From Acidocella sp. (GTDB lineage: Bacteria; Pseudomonadota; Alphaproteobacteria; Acetobacterales; Acetobacteraceae): a DNA stretch of 52,332 bases. The notes under the pieces are model-generated. The model was not told the origin of the DNA and ran no database searches. It saw only the letters and a list, made by a program, of their open reading frames with translations. This document shows, piece after piece, positions 17,299 through 26,287 of the stretch; the stretch's first letter is position 1, and the number at the start of each line of letters is the position of its first letter. The DNA lies in assembly GCF_028687955.1 (NCBI RefSeq), contig NZ_JAQTZC010000005.1, forward strand, positions 1-52,332, given 5' to 3'. A program made the position numbers and the translations under genes.

Positions 17299-19001
17299 TG
17301 TATCCGCTGCTGTTTCTCCTGGCCGCCGCGCTCAACATCGTGGCCGGGGCGCATCAATGGCCCGGCGTGCTCGCGGGCAGTTTGAACGATCCTGACAGCT
17401 ACATGCGCCTGTTGCGGCTGGAGGATGGCATCCGCGCCGGACATCTGGTGATCAGGGTGGCGCGTGATGATTCCGGCGCGGGGGTGATGGTGGAGTGGTC
17501 GCGCCTGCTGGATATAGTGCTGTGGCTGTTGGCGGCGCCCTTCGCGCCGTTTATCGGCTGGCACCGGGCGCTGTATGTGGCGGGGGTGGCGCTGGGGCCG
17601 CTGGGGGTTGGCGCGCTGGGGGCTGCCTGTGCCTGGGTGGCGGAGCCTTTCGCCGCGCGGCGCTTTTTATGGGCGGCGGCCGTGGCGGCGGCGCTGCTGC
17701 CGGGGCTGCAGGCCTTCGCCGTTCCGGGAATTGTGCATTACCATATTTTGCTGCTGGTGCTGATTGTGCTGACGGTGGGCTGCGTGGCGCGCGCCTGGCA
17801 CGATAATATCACCTACGGGCTGCTCGCCGGGGTGAGCGGCGGTTTCGCCATCTGGCTTACACCCGAGACCATGCCCTTTGTGTTGATGGCGTTCGCGGCG
17901 CTGCTGCTGCGCTGGCTGTATGTGCCCCTGGGTAAGACGATCACCGCTTGCGCGGCCGGATTTTTCGATGTGCTGAGCATCGCGCTGATGATTGACCCGC
18001 CCCAGGGCGGCTGGGGTGTGCCGGAGATTGACCGGCTGTCGCTGGTTTATGTGGTGCTGGGCATGCTCTTGCTGGCGGGCGCCGTCGGGCTGTGGCTGCT
18101 GGAGGCGCGCTGGCGGCCAAAACACGCCCGCCCGCTGGGGGTGGCGCTGATGGCGCTGGCCGTGGCGGGCTGGGTGGCGATGTTCCCGAAGGTGGCGCTG
18201 GGGCCGTATGGCATCATGCCGGCGGCGGATGCCCATAAATTTTTTGGGTTGATCCAGGAATTGCAGCCCGTGCGCGGGTGGGGGCTGCTGGTGTATCTGG
18301 GGCCAGGTGCGCTGGCGCTGGGCTATGCGCTATGGCGCGCGGCGGGATGGGCGCGCTGGCTGTGGCTCTATATCGCGGCGTGCACGGCTGTGGCGCTGGT
18401 CCTGGGCGTTCAATTCATACTGTTCGCCGCATTCGCGCCCGTGGCGGCGGCGGTGCTGCTGCCATTGGCGTTGAGCGAAGTGAGCCTGCGATTTGAGGCG
18501 CGGCCGATGGTGGCGATGCTCTCGCGCCTGGGGGTTTTGCTCGCCGTGCTGCTGGTGCCGGTGGCGGCCGCGGCGGGGCTGAATAAACCCTCAGCTGGGT
18601 CGGCCGGGACACATTATCCCTCCTGCAACCTGCGTGAAATTGCACCCTTGCTGGTTCCGGCGGCCGGGCAGGTGGTGCTGGCTCCGGCGGAGGATTCGCC
18701 CGAATTACTGTACCGCACGCGGGTGGAAACAGTGGGGTCGCTGTATCAACATGGCCTGCGGGGCTATTTGCGTGACCGCGCGGCATGGCGCGCCACGCCA
18801 GGCGCGCGGGTGCCGGGGGCGGTGCTGGCGGCTGGCGCGCGGTTCGTGCTGTTTTGCCCCACCGTGGCGCGCTACCCGCTGGTTGCGGATTTACCAGAAA
18901 CCACCCTGTGGGACGCGCTGGAGGCAGGCAACCAGCCCCCTTGGTTGCAGCCTTTGGGCAGCAACGCGCAGGGCTGGCGGCTTTATAAAATAACGTTCTG
19001 A
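17295..19001 (+). CDS. Polytopic membrane protein, GT-C/STT3-like candidate
   Basis: About 568 aa, many TM helices; NDPDSYMRLLRLEDGIRAGH and MVEWSRLLDIVLWLLAAPFAPFIGWHRAL near the N-terminus. Confidence 0.6.
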   Translation: MMYPLLFLLAAALNIVAGAHQWPGVLAGSLNDPDSYMRLLRLEDGIRAGHLVIRVARDDSGAGVMVEWSRLLDIVLWLLAAPFAPFIGWHRALYVAGVALGPLGVGALGAACAWVAEPFAARRFLWAAAVAAALLPGLQAFAVPGIVHYHILLLVLIVLTVGCVARAWHDNITYGLLAGVSGGFAIWLTPETMPFVLMAFAALLLRWLYVPLGKTITACAAGFFDVLSIALMIDPPQGGWGVPEIDRLSLVYVVLGMLLLAGAVGLWLLEARWRPKHARPLGVALMALAVAGWVAMFPKVALGPYGIMPAADAHKFFGLIQELQPVRGWGLLVYLGPGALALGYALWRAAGWARWLWLYIAACTAVALVLGVQFILFAAFAPVAAAVLLPLALSEVSLRFEARPMVAMLSRLGVLLAVLLVPVAAAAGLNKPSAGSAGTHYPSCNLREIAPLLVPAAGQVVLAPAEDSPELLYRTRVETVGSLYQHGLRGYLRDRAAWRATPGARVPGAVLAAGARFVLFCPTVARYPLVADLPETTLWDALEAGNQPPWLQPLGSNAQGWRLYKITF

Positions 19002-20065
19002 AGCCGCCCGCCGGTGAGCGGGCGGGCAACGCCGGTGGTGCCGGGCAGCGAGAGCGGTAGGCCCTTTAGCGCGCGCACGGCCAGATAGGCGAAGCACTGC
19101 GCCTCCAGCGCGTCGCCATCCCATCCGGCGGCTTCCACCGGTTGCACCGGCGCGGCGAATTGCGCTTGCAGCCCGGCCATCAGCACCGGGTTTTTGCGCC
19201 CCCCGCCGCCCACGAGCACGCGCAGCGGGGCAGCGGGCACCGGTGCGGTGGCGATGGCGCGGGTGCAAAAGGCAGCCAGCGTGGCCGCGGCATCCGCCGG
19301 TGGCAGCGCCGCCGTGGCCTGGGCGATGAGGGCGGAGAAGGTGAGGCGGTCCAGTGATTTTGGCGTCGGTCTGTTAAAATACGGGTGCGCCAGCAACGTG
19401 GCCAGCCGGGCTTCGTCCACAATGCCGGCGGCGGCCAGGGCGCCGTCCTTGTCATAAGGGAGGCCAAGATGCGCCTGCGCCAGATCATCCAGCGGGCCGT
19501 TGCCAGGGCCGGTGTCGCAGGCGAGAATCTCCCCATCAGCGCCAAGCCAGGTGATGTTGGCAACACCGCCGATGTTCACGATCAGCAATGGTTTGGGCAG
19601 ATCATGCGCCATCGCGGCGTGAAAGATCGGGGCCAGCGGCGCGCCCTGCCCCCCGGCGGCGACATCGGCGGAGCGGAAATCATGCACCACCGGAATACGC
19701 GCGAGCCGCGCCAGCTGGGCCGCATCGCCGATTTGCCAGGTGCGATGCTGTTCCGGCGCGTGCAAAATGGTCTGGCCATGAAAACCGATGATATCCGCAT
19801 TGCGCCCGGCCAAGGCAATGGCGATCGCATGTTCATAGGTGAGGCGCTGCTCCACGTCTTTCAGGAAGGCATCGTCCGGCGCGAGGGTGGGGGCGAGGTC
19901 GAGCAGGCGGCGCAGATCGGCGCGCAGCGAATCCTCATAGGCCAGCATGGCGGTGGGGCCGAAATGAGTGATGCGCTCGCCATCGGTCTCCAGCCAGGCA
20001 ACGTCCACGCCATCAAGCGAGGTGCCGGACATCAGGCCGATGGCACGGATTGATTTGTTTTTCAT
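18983..20065 (-). CDS. anmK: Anhydro-N-acetylmuramic acid kinase
   Basis: IRAIGLMSGTSLDGVDVAWLETDG, IGFHGQTILHAP, LLIVNIGGVANITWLG, CDTGPGNGPLDDL; start at MKNKS preferred. Confidence 0.96.
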   Translation of the reverse strand: MKNKSIRAIGLMSGTSLDGVDVAWLETDGERITHFGPTAMLAYEDSLRADLRRLLDLAPTLAPDDAFLKDVEQRLTYEHAIAIALAGRNADIIGFHGQTILHAPEQHRTWQIGDAAQLARLARIPVVHDFRSADVAAGGQGAPLAPIFHAAMAHDLPKPLLIVNIGGVANITWLGADGEILACDTGPGNGPLDDLAQAHLGLPYDKDGALAAAGIVDEARLATLLAHPYFNRPTPKSLDRLTFSALIAQATAALPPADAAATLAAFCTRAIATAPVPAAPLRVLVGGGGRKNPVLMAGLQAQFAAPVQPVEAAGWDGDALEAQCFAYLAVRALKGLPLSLPGTTGVARPLTGGRLQNVIL

Positions 20066-20081
20066 TGCTACAGTGTTAGGC

Positions 20082-21359
20082 TTAGGTATGAAAAGCATTC
20101 AAGGGCAAGCTGTTCTGGCAGGCGGGCGTCATGGCCGCGCGGCGCAGCAGCAGCGCCATGAAGGTAAGGGTGATCAGCGGATCCAGCGGGATATGCATTT
20201 GAGTGCGCAAAATCTCGGTCACCAGGGGCAGCGCGAACATCGCGGCCAGGGCGGTTTTCTCCCACGGCAGATAGGCTGTGCGCTCTACTTCGCGCAGCAT
20301 GTAGAGGATGGCCAGTCCGCTCATGGTCAGGTCGTAGCTGAGCATCACGGTAAGCAGCATCGGGAAGCTGGCGGCGAACATTGCCGCCCGGACGTTGAAA
20401 CTGGCCCGGCGCGTGGCGAAAATGCAATAGGCGCCAAACAGCATGCCCCCAGCCTGCACCGCCGCCGCCAGCACGCCGCCACCCCCCAGCAGGCGGACAG
20501 CCGAACCGGGTGTTACCATGAGCGCGTAGGAAAAACCGCCATGGGTGAACAGGAACTGGGCATGTGGCACGGTGACGAGAAAATAGCCAAGCCAGTTACG
20601 CCACCCGAACAAAACGGCGGAAAGCAGACAAAGTGCTGTACCTGTGAATGCGGCGCTCACCAGGGCGGCCAGATGCCGGCCAGCCAGCAGCAGCAAGATC
20701 ACCGGTAGCACGAAATTTGGCTTGTAACAGAGCGCACCGAAGCAGGCGCCGGCAAGGAGCGGCCGTTTTTCCAGGTTGAGCAGGCCAAATCCCACGAGCG
20801 CGGTGGATAAAAACGCATTCTCGCCTACGGCCGCGTTCTCGGTTATGGCCAGATAGGCCAGGGCTGGCCATGCCCGCAGCCAGCCGCCCATCATCTGGCG
20901 CAGGCAGCACCACAGCAAAGCGCCGCTCAGCCCCACCCAGAGCAGATAGGCCCTGTAATATGCCAACAGTGAAAGCGGCGCGCAGAGCAGCCAATAAACC
21001 GGGGGGTAGAAAAAACTGAAATACATCACCTGGGGATCGTGGCTCAGCGCGTGTTCCATCGCCTGATGCCCGGGCGGAACATGAAAAGAGGCAATATACG
21101 CATGGGCGGGAATGCCCGGCGCATACACCAAGGCCGCATGACCCGCCGCGGCCAGCCGGCCGGCGGCATAAAAACTCAGGAACTCAGTTGAAAAATGCGG
21201 CACCGGAGGGAACAGCCAGCCCGTCCCCCGGCAGATCGCAAGTGCAAGGCCGATAAGATTGGCGATGGCGAGCAGCCGCAGATAGCCGCGCGCGCGCTCC
21301 TGGGTCAGCCAGCTGCCGCTTTGCAGACGCGGCCAGATTGTGAGGTTTTGAACTGTCAT
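20082..21359 (-). CDS. DUF2029/GT87-type integral membrane glycosyltransferase candidate
   Basis: Multi-TM protein; VMYFSFFYPPVYWLLCAPLSLLAYYRAYLLW, ACFGALCYKPNFVLPVILLLLAGR. Confidence 0.75.
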   Translation of the reverse strand: MTVQNLTIWPRLQSGSWLTQERARGYLRLLAIANLIGLALAICRGTGWLFPPVPHFSTEFLSFYAAGRLAAAGHAALVYAPGIPAHAYIASFHVPPGHQAMEHALSHDPQVMYFSFFYPPVYWLLCAPLSLLAYYRAYLLWVGLSGALLWCCLRQMMGGWLRAWPALAYLAITENAAVGENAFLSTALVGFGLLNLEKRPLLAGACFGALCYKPNFVLPVILLLLAGRHLAALVSAAFTGTALCLLSAVLFGWRNWLGYFLVTVPHAQFLFTHGGFSYALMVTPGSAVRLLGGGGVLAAAVQAGGMLFGAYCIFATRRASFNVRAAMFAASFPMLLTVMLSYDLTMSGLAILYMLREVERTAYLPWEKTALAAMFALPLVTEILRTQMHIPLDPLITLTFMALLLRRAAMTPACQNSLPLNAFHT

Positions 21360-21395
21360 CGGGTTGTGCTACCCCGCGCGCAAGAGGATTAGAAG

Positions 21396-22628
21396 ATGGC
21401 AGTTAGTGGGTTTCTGGCCGAGGCGAAGGCGCGCGGCTTTGTGTTCCAGTGCACCGACGAGGAGGCGCTCGACGCCGCCTGCGCCGCGGGGCCGATTGCG
21501 GGTTATGCCGGGTTCGATCTGACAGCCGAGAGCCTGCATGTCGGCCATATGATCCCCATCATGCTGCTGCGCCTGTTCCAGAAGCACGGGCACCGCCCGG
21601 TGGCGCTGATGGGCGGGGGGACGACGCGGATCGGTGACCCCTCCTTCCGCGAGGAGGCGCGCCAGCTGCTCTCCGACGAGCAGATCGCCAAAAACCTCAT
21701 CGGCATCCGCGCGAACATCGAGGCGTTCATAACCTTTGGCGACGGCCCGAATGATGCCGTGCTGGTCAATAATGCCGACTGGCTGGACCGGCTGAGCTAT
21801 ATCGAGCTGCTGCGCGAAGTGGGCGTGCATTTCTCCATCAACCGCATGCTCTCGTTCGATTCCGTGCGCTCGCGGCTGGAGCGTGAGCAGGGGCTCACCT
21901 TCCTGGAGTTCAACTACTCCATTCTGCAAAGCTATGATTTTCGCGCGCTGAGCCGCCAATACGGCGTGGTTTTGCAGATGGGCGGCTCCGACCAATGGGG
22001 CAATATCGTCTCCGGCGTTGATCTGGTGCGCCGGACCGACCAGAAGGGTGTGTTTGGCCTCACGACCCCGCTCATCACCACGGCCTCGGGCGCGAAAATG
22101 GGCAAGTCGGCGGCGGGCGCGGTGTGGCTCTCGGCCGAAAAGCTCAGCCCGTATCATTACTGGCAGTTCTGGCGCAACACCGAGGATGCGGATGTTGGCC
22201 GCTTCCTGAAGCTGTTCACCGATCTGCCGCTGGATGAAATCGCGCGGCTGGAAGCGCTGGGCGGGGCGGAGCTGAACGGCGCCAAGGTGATTTTGGCGAC
22301 CGAGGCTACCGCGCTGGCGCATGGCCGCGCGGTAGCGGTGGATGCGGCGGTAACGGCGCATAAAATCTTCAGCCAGGGCGGCGTGGCCGAAGGGTTGCCG
22401 CGCGTGGAGATCCCCGCGGCGGAGTTTGGTACCGGGCTGGCGGCGTTCACGCTGTTTGCCCGCGCGGGGCTGGCCGCCAGCAATGGCGAGGCGCGGCGGC
22501 TGATACGCGGCGGCGGCGCGCGGCTGAATGATGAGGTGGTGGCCGACGAGGCGCAGGTGATCGCACCGGCGGCCGAGATGAAGCTCTCCGCCGGCAAGAA
22601 GCACCATGTTCTGGTGAAGTTGACCTGA
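21396..22628 (+). CDS. tyrS: Tyrosyl-tRNA synthetase
   Basis: [19 protein letters not shown] (HIGH-like), [31 protein letters not shown]-terminal S4 domain [15 protein letters not shown]. Confidence 0.97.
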   Translation: MAVSGFLAEAKARGFVFQCTDEEALDAACAAGPIAGYAGFDLTAESLHVGHMIPIMLLRLFQKHGHRPVALMGGGTTRIGDPSFREEARQLLSDEQIAKNLIGIRANIEAFITFGDGPNDAVLVNNADWLDRLSYIELLREVGVHFSINRMLSFDSVRSRLEREQGLTFLEFNYSILQSYDFRALSRQYGVVLQMGGSDQWGNIVSGVDLVRRTDQKGVFGLTTPLITTASGAKMGKSAAGAVWLSAEKLSPYHYWQFWRNTEDADVGRFLKLFTDLPLDEIARLEALGGAELNGAKVILATEATALAHGRAVAVDAAVTAHKIFSQGGVAEGLPRVEIPAAEFGTGLAAFTLFARAGLAASNGEARRLIRGGGARLNDEVVADEAQVIAPAAEMKLSAGKKHHVLVKLT

Positions 22629-22639
22629 GCTGCTGATTT

Positions 22640-22670
22640 TTCCGGCATCCTGCCCCGCGGGGTGCCGGAA
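22640..22670 (+). terminator. Strong hairpin downstream of tyrS
   Basis: TTCCGGCATCC...GGGTGCCGGAA, interrupted stem with GC-rich loop; no clear T-run follows, so terminator status is uncertain. Confidence 0.4.
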
Positions 22671-22791
22671 CTGTTCATTGAAAAATCAACTTCGTCTGCG
22701 CGCGCCGGATTGAACGATTCAGGCGGCATCTCCTACATTGCCAAACTTGTTTTTGCGTGGTGAGTGGCATTTATAAGCCCAAGGAGATCGC

Positions 22792-25700
22792 ATGTCCGTT
22801 CATGCCGCGATTACACATCGTACATCCTACAAATATGACCGCCCCGTGGCCCTGGGCCCGCAGACGATCCGCCTGCGTCCCGCCCCGCATGCGCGCACGC
22901 CGATCCTCTCATACGCCCTGAAAGTCTCGCCGCAGCCGCATTTTCTTAACTGGCAGCAGGACCCGCAAGGCAATTTCATGGCCCGGGTGGTGTTCCCCGA
23001 GCGGGTGACGAGTTTTGAGGTGGTGGTGGATTTGGTGGCCGACATGGCGACCATCAACCCGTTCGATTTTTTCCTGGAGCCGGAAGCGGAGACGTATCCG
23101 TTTAAGTACGATGAAATTCTCGCCGAGGAGCTGGCGCCGTTCCGCGTGCTGCGCAATCCGGGCAAAAAACTCCAGGCGCTCATCGGCGCGGTCCACGCCG
23201 AACATGGCAACAAAGAGCTGCGCATGGTGGACATGCTGGTGCTCATCAACCGGATGATTGCCGAGCGCATCTCCTATGTGGTGCGCATGGAGCCTGGCGT
23301 TTGGAGCCCCGAGCAGACCTTGACCAAAGCGAAAGGCTCCTGCCGGGATTCCGCCTGGCTGCTGGTGAATCTACTGCGCCACCTGGGCTTCGCGGCGCGG
23401 TTTGTTTCGGGCTATCTCATCCAGCTGACCGCCGATGTGAAGCCGGTTGATGGCGGCGCCGAGGGCCCCACCGCCGACTTCACCGATCTGCACGCCTGGG
23501 CGGAGGTGTATCTGCCGGGAGCGGGGTGGATCGGGCTGGATGCGACCTCGGGGCTGATGGCAGGCGAGGGGCATATCCCGCTGGCCGCCACACCCTCGCC
23601 AAGCTCGGCCGCGGCGATTTCGGGGCTGGTGGGCGCGTGCGAAACGGAATTTGAGTTCGACATGAAGGTGACCCGCGTGGCCGAGACGCCACGCGTGACC
23701 AAGCCTTACACCCCGCGCGTGTGGCAGGATATTCTGGCCCAAGGCCAGGCGGTGGATGCGGCATTGGCGCGCGGCGATGTGCGCCTCACCATGGGCGGCG
23801 AGCCGACATTTGTGGCTGCCTCCGATTTTGAGGCGCCGGAGTGGAATATCGATGCTTTGGGGCCAACCAAGCGCCAATTCGCCGGACGGCTGATCCGCAA
23901 GCTCACCCCGCTGTGGAGTAAGGGCGCGGCGCTCACCTATAACATGGGCAAGCATTATCCGGGCGAGCAGCTGCCACGCTGGGCGATTCATGCGCATTGG
24001 CGCGCGGATGGCGAGCCGGTGTGGAAAAACCCGGCACTGCTGGCCAGCGATGATGACAAGGACGACGCGGCGGCGGCGGATGCGGCGGCCTTTACCACCG
24101 CGCTGGCTGAGCGGTTGCAGGTGAACCCGGCGCTGGTGAACCAGGCGTATGAGGATATCCATTATTATCTGTGGCGCGAGAAGCGACTGCCCGCGAATGT
24201 GGTGGCCATGGAGTCCAGGCTGGGCGACGAGCTGGAACGCGCGCGGCTGGCGAAGGTGTTCGGCCAGGGGTTGGCGGCACCCGTGGGCAGCGTGCTGCCG
24301 CTGCGCCGGGTGGTCATGGCGGGTGAGCGCGCCTGGCAGAGCGGCAAATGGTTTTTCCGCGATGATGTGATGTTCCTGATCCCCGGTGATTCGCCCGTGG
24401 GGCTGCGCCTGCCGCTGGAGAGTCTGCCCTGGGCGGACCCGGCGCATAGGGAGGTTGAGTTCGAGACCGACCCGTTCGCCCCGCGCAAGAAATTGCCCAA
24501 ACGTGACTCCATGCAGCTGACGCGCGAGGGTTATGGCGGCAGCGGCATCGAGGGGTTCCGCCCCGTGCCGCAAGATGCGCCGGTGGTGGGGCGCGAGGAG
24601 CCGGGGCTGGTGCGCACCGCGCTGGCGGTGGAGGCGCGCGATGGGATTTTGCATGTTTTTTACCCGCCGCTTTACGATGTGAGCGACTGGCTGGAGCTGA
24701 CCGCCGCGGTGGAGGAAACCGCCGCCGCCATGGGCCGCAAGGTGGTGCTGGAAGGCTACCTGCCGCCCGAGGATGATCGGGTGATCAATTTTTCCGTCAC
24801 ACCGGACCCTGGCGTAATCGAGACGAATATTCACCCCGCCGCCAACTGGGGTGAGATCGTGGAGCGTACCGAACAGCTCTATGAGGTGGCGCGCGAAGTG
24901 GGGCTGATGACCGAAAAGTTCATGCTCGATGGCAGGCATGTCGGCACCGGGGGTGGCAACCATGTGGTGATGGGCGGCGCCACGCCCGCTGACAGCCCGT
25001 TTCTGCGTAGGCCGGATCTGCTGAAATCCATGCTGGGATTCTGGCATAACCACCCGAGCTTAAGCTTTTTGTTCAGCGGGTTGTTCATAGGGCCTTCGAG
25101 CCAGCATCCGCGCATCGACGAGGCGCGTGAAGACTCGCTGAACGAGCTGGAGATCGCGTTTCAGCAGGTGAGCAGCGCAACTTATACCCCGCCCTGGCTG
25201 GTGGACCGGCTGTTTCGCAACATTCTCGCGGATATGACCGGCAACGGCCATCGCACGGAATTTTGCATCGACAAGATGTATGCCCCCAATGGCGGCTCCG
25301 GGCGGCGCGGGCTGGTGGAATTCCGCGCCTTTGAGATGCCGCCGCACGCGCAGATGTCAGCCGCGCAGGTGTTGCTGATGCGCTCGGCCATCGCCGCATT
25401 CTGGAACAAACCTTATGAGCGGCGGCTGGTTCGCTGGGGCACGCGGCTGCATGATGAATTTCTGCTGCCGCATTACGCCGAGGCCGATTTCAAGGATGCG
25501 CTGGCCGAGCTTGAGGCTTTAGGGTTCGGGCTGGACCCGCAATGGTTTGCGCCGCATCTGGAATTCCGTTTCCCGCAGGTGGGCGAGATCGCGCTGCGTG
25601 ACATGCGCGTGGAGCTGCGCCACGCGCTGGAGCCGTGGCATGTTCTGGGCGAGGAACAAACCTCCGGTGGCACCGCGCGCTATGTTGATAGCTCCGCCGA

Positions 25701-26112
25701 GCGGTTGCAGGCGAAGGTCTCCGGCTGGGTGGATGAGCGTTACGCCCTGGCCTGCAACGGTGCCGCGCTGCCGTTGCAAAAAACCGAAGTGCCGGGTGAA
25801 TATGTGGCCGGTGTGCGCTTCAAGGCCTGGCAGCCTTATTCGGCGCTGCACCCCACCATCCCGGCGCAGGTGCCGCTGGTGTTTGATGTGTACGATAAAT
25901 GGTCCGGCCGCAGCATTGGCGGCATGAGCCATCATGTCGCGCATCCGGGCGGGCGGGCCTATGATGATTTCCCCGTGAACGCGAATGCGGCGGAAGCACG
26001 GCGGCGCTCGCGCTTCTTCCCCTTTGGCCATACGCCAGGGCCGATGCTCGCGCCGCGCGAGGTGCGCGCGGTTGAGTATCCGCGCACGCTGGATCTGCGC
26101 CGCAATGCTTAA
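22792..26112 (+). CDS. Transglutaminase-like plus DUF2126 (COOH-NH2 ligase/amidoligase fold) protein
   Basis: 1106 aa; GSCRDSAWLLVNLLRHLGFAARFVSGYL and DLHAWAEVYLPGAGWIGLDAT, then LTMGGEPTFV, GNHVVMGGATPADSPFLRRPDLLKSMLGFWHNHPSLSFLFSGLFIGPSSQHPRIDEAR typical of DUF2126. Confidence 0.93.
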   Translation: MSVHAAITHRTSYKYDRPVALGPQTIRLRPAPHARTPILSYALKVSPQPHFLNWQQDPQGNFMARVVFPERVTSFEVVVDLVADMATINPFDFFLEPEAETYPFKYDEILAEELAPFRVLRNPGKKLQALIGAVHAEHGNKELRMVDMLVLINRMIAERISYVVRMEPGVWSPEQTLTKAKGSCRDSAWLLVNLLRHLGFAARFVSGYLIQLTADVKPVDGGAEGPTADFTDLHAWAEVYLPGAGWIGLDATSGLMAGEGHIPLAATPSPSSAAAISGLVGACETEFEFDMKVTRVAETPRVTKPYTPRVWQDILAQGQAVDAALARGDVRLTMGGEPTFVAASDFEAPEWNIDALGPTKRQFAGRLIRKLTPLWSKGAALTYNMGKHYPGEQLPRWAIHAHWRADGEPVWKNPALLASDDDKDDAAAADAAAFTTALAERLQVNPALVNQAYEDIHYYLWREKRLPANVVAMESRLGDELERARLAKVFGQGLAAPVGSVLPLRRVVMAGERAWQSGKWFFRDDVMFLIPGDSPVGLRLPLESLPWADPAHREVEFETDPFAPRKKLPKRDSMQLTREGYGGSGIEGFRPVPQDAPVVGREEPGLVRTALAVEARDGILHVFYPPLYDVSDWLELTAAVEETAAAMGRKVVLEGYLPPEDDRVINFSVTPDPGVIETNIHPAANWGEIVERTEQLYEVAREVGLMTEKFMLDGRHVGTGGGNHVVMGGATPADSPFLRRPDLLKSMLGFWHNHPSLSFLFSGLFIGPSSQHPRIDEAREDSLNELEIAFQQVSSATYTPPWLVDRLFRNILADMTGNGHRTEFCIDKMYAPNGGSGRRGLVEFRAFEMPPHAQMSAAQVLLMRSAIAAFWNKPYERRLVRWGTRLHDEFLLPHYAEADFKDALAELEALGFGLDPQWFAPHLEFRFPQVGEIALRDMRVELRHALEPWHVLGEEQTSGGTARYVDSSAERLQAKVSGWVDERYALACNGAALPLQKTEVPGEYVAGVRFKAWQPYSALHPTIPAQVPLVFDVYDKWSGRSIGGMSHHVAHPGGRAYDDFPVNANAAEARRRSRFFPFGHTPGPMLAPREVRAVEYPRTLDLRRNA

Positions 26113-26287
26113 AAACCTGATCCGCCGACTCCAGCGCTACGTCTTTGCCGAATTGTTCAACGAGCTGGCGGCAATCAGGCTGGAGCTGGCGCGGCGCAAC
26201 GAGGTGCTGGAAGGCGCGCTGCTGGCGATTGCGCTGGAAAACGAGCGTCAGGAGGTTTCTAAAATCTCCAGCAGCGAGGCGGCATAA
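26105..26287 (+). CDS. Small hypothetical protein, 60 aa, coupled to the DUF2126 gene
   Basis: MLKNLIRRLQRYVFAELFNELAAIRLELARRNEVLEGALLAIALENERQEVSKISSSEAA; ATGCTTAA overlap with the upstream stop; heptad-like helical composition. Confidence 0.55.
   Translation: MLKNLIRRLQRYVFAELFNELAAIRLELARRNEVLEGALLAIALENERQEVSKISSSEAA

Noticed and set aside
21369-22607. 412-aa minus-strand ORF opposite tyrS
   Set aside because: tyrS is certain on the plus strand; the antisense translation has no family features.
23371-25053. 560-aa minus-strand ORF opposite the DUF2126 gene
   Set aside because: Low-complexity His/Arg/Gln-rich translation without motifs; the plus strand encodes a clear protein.
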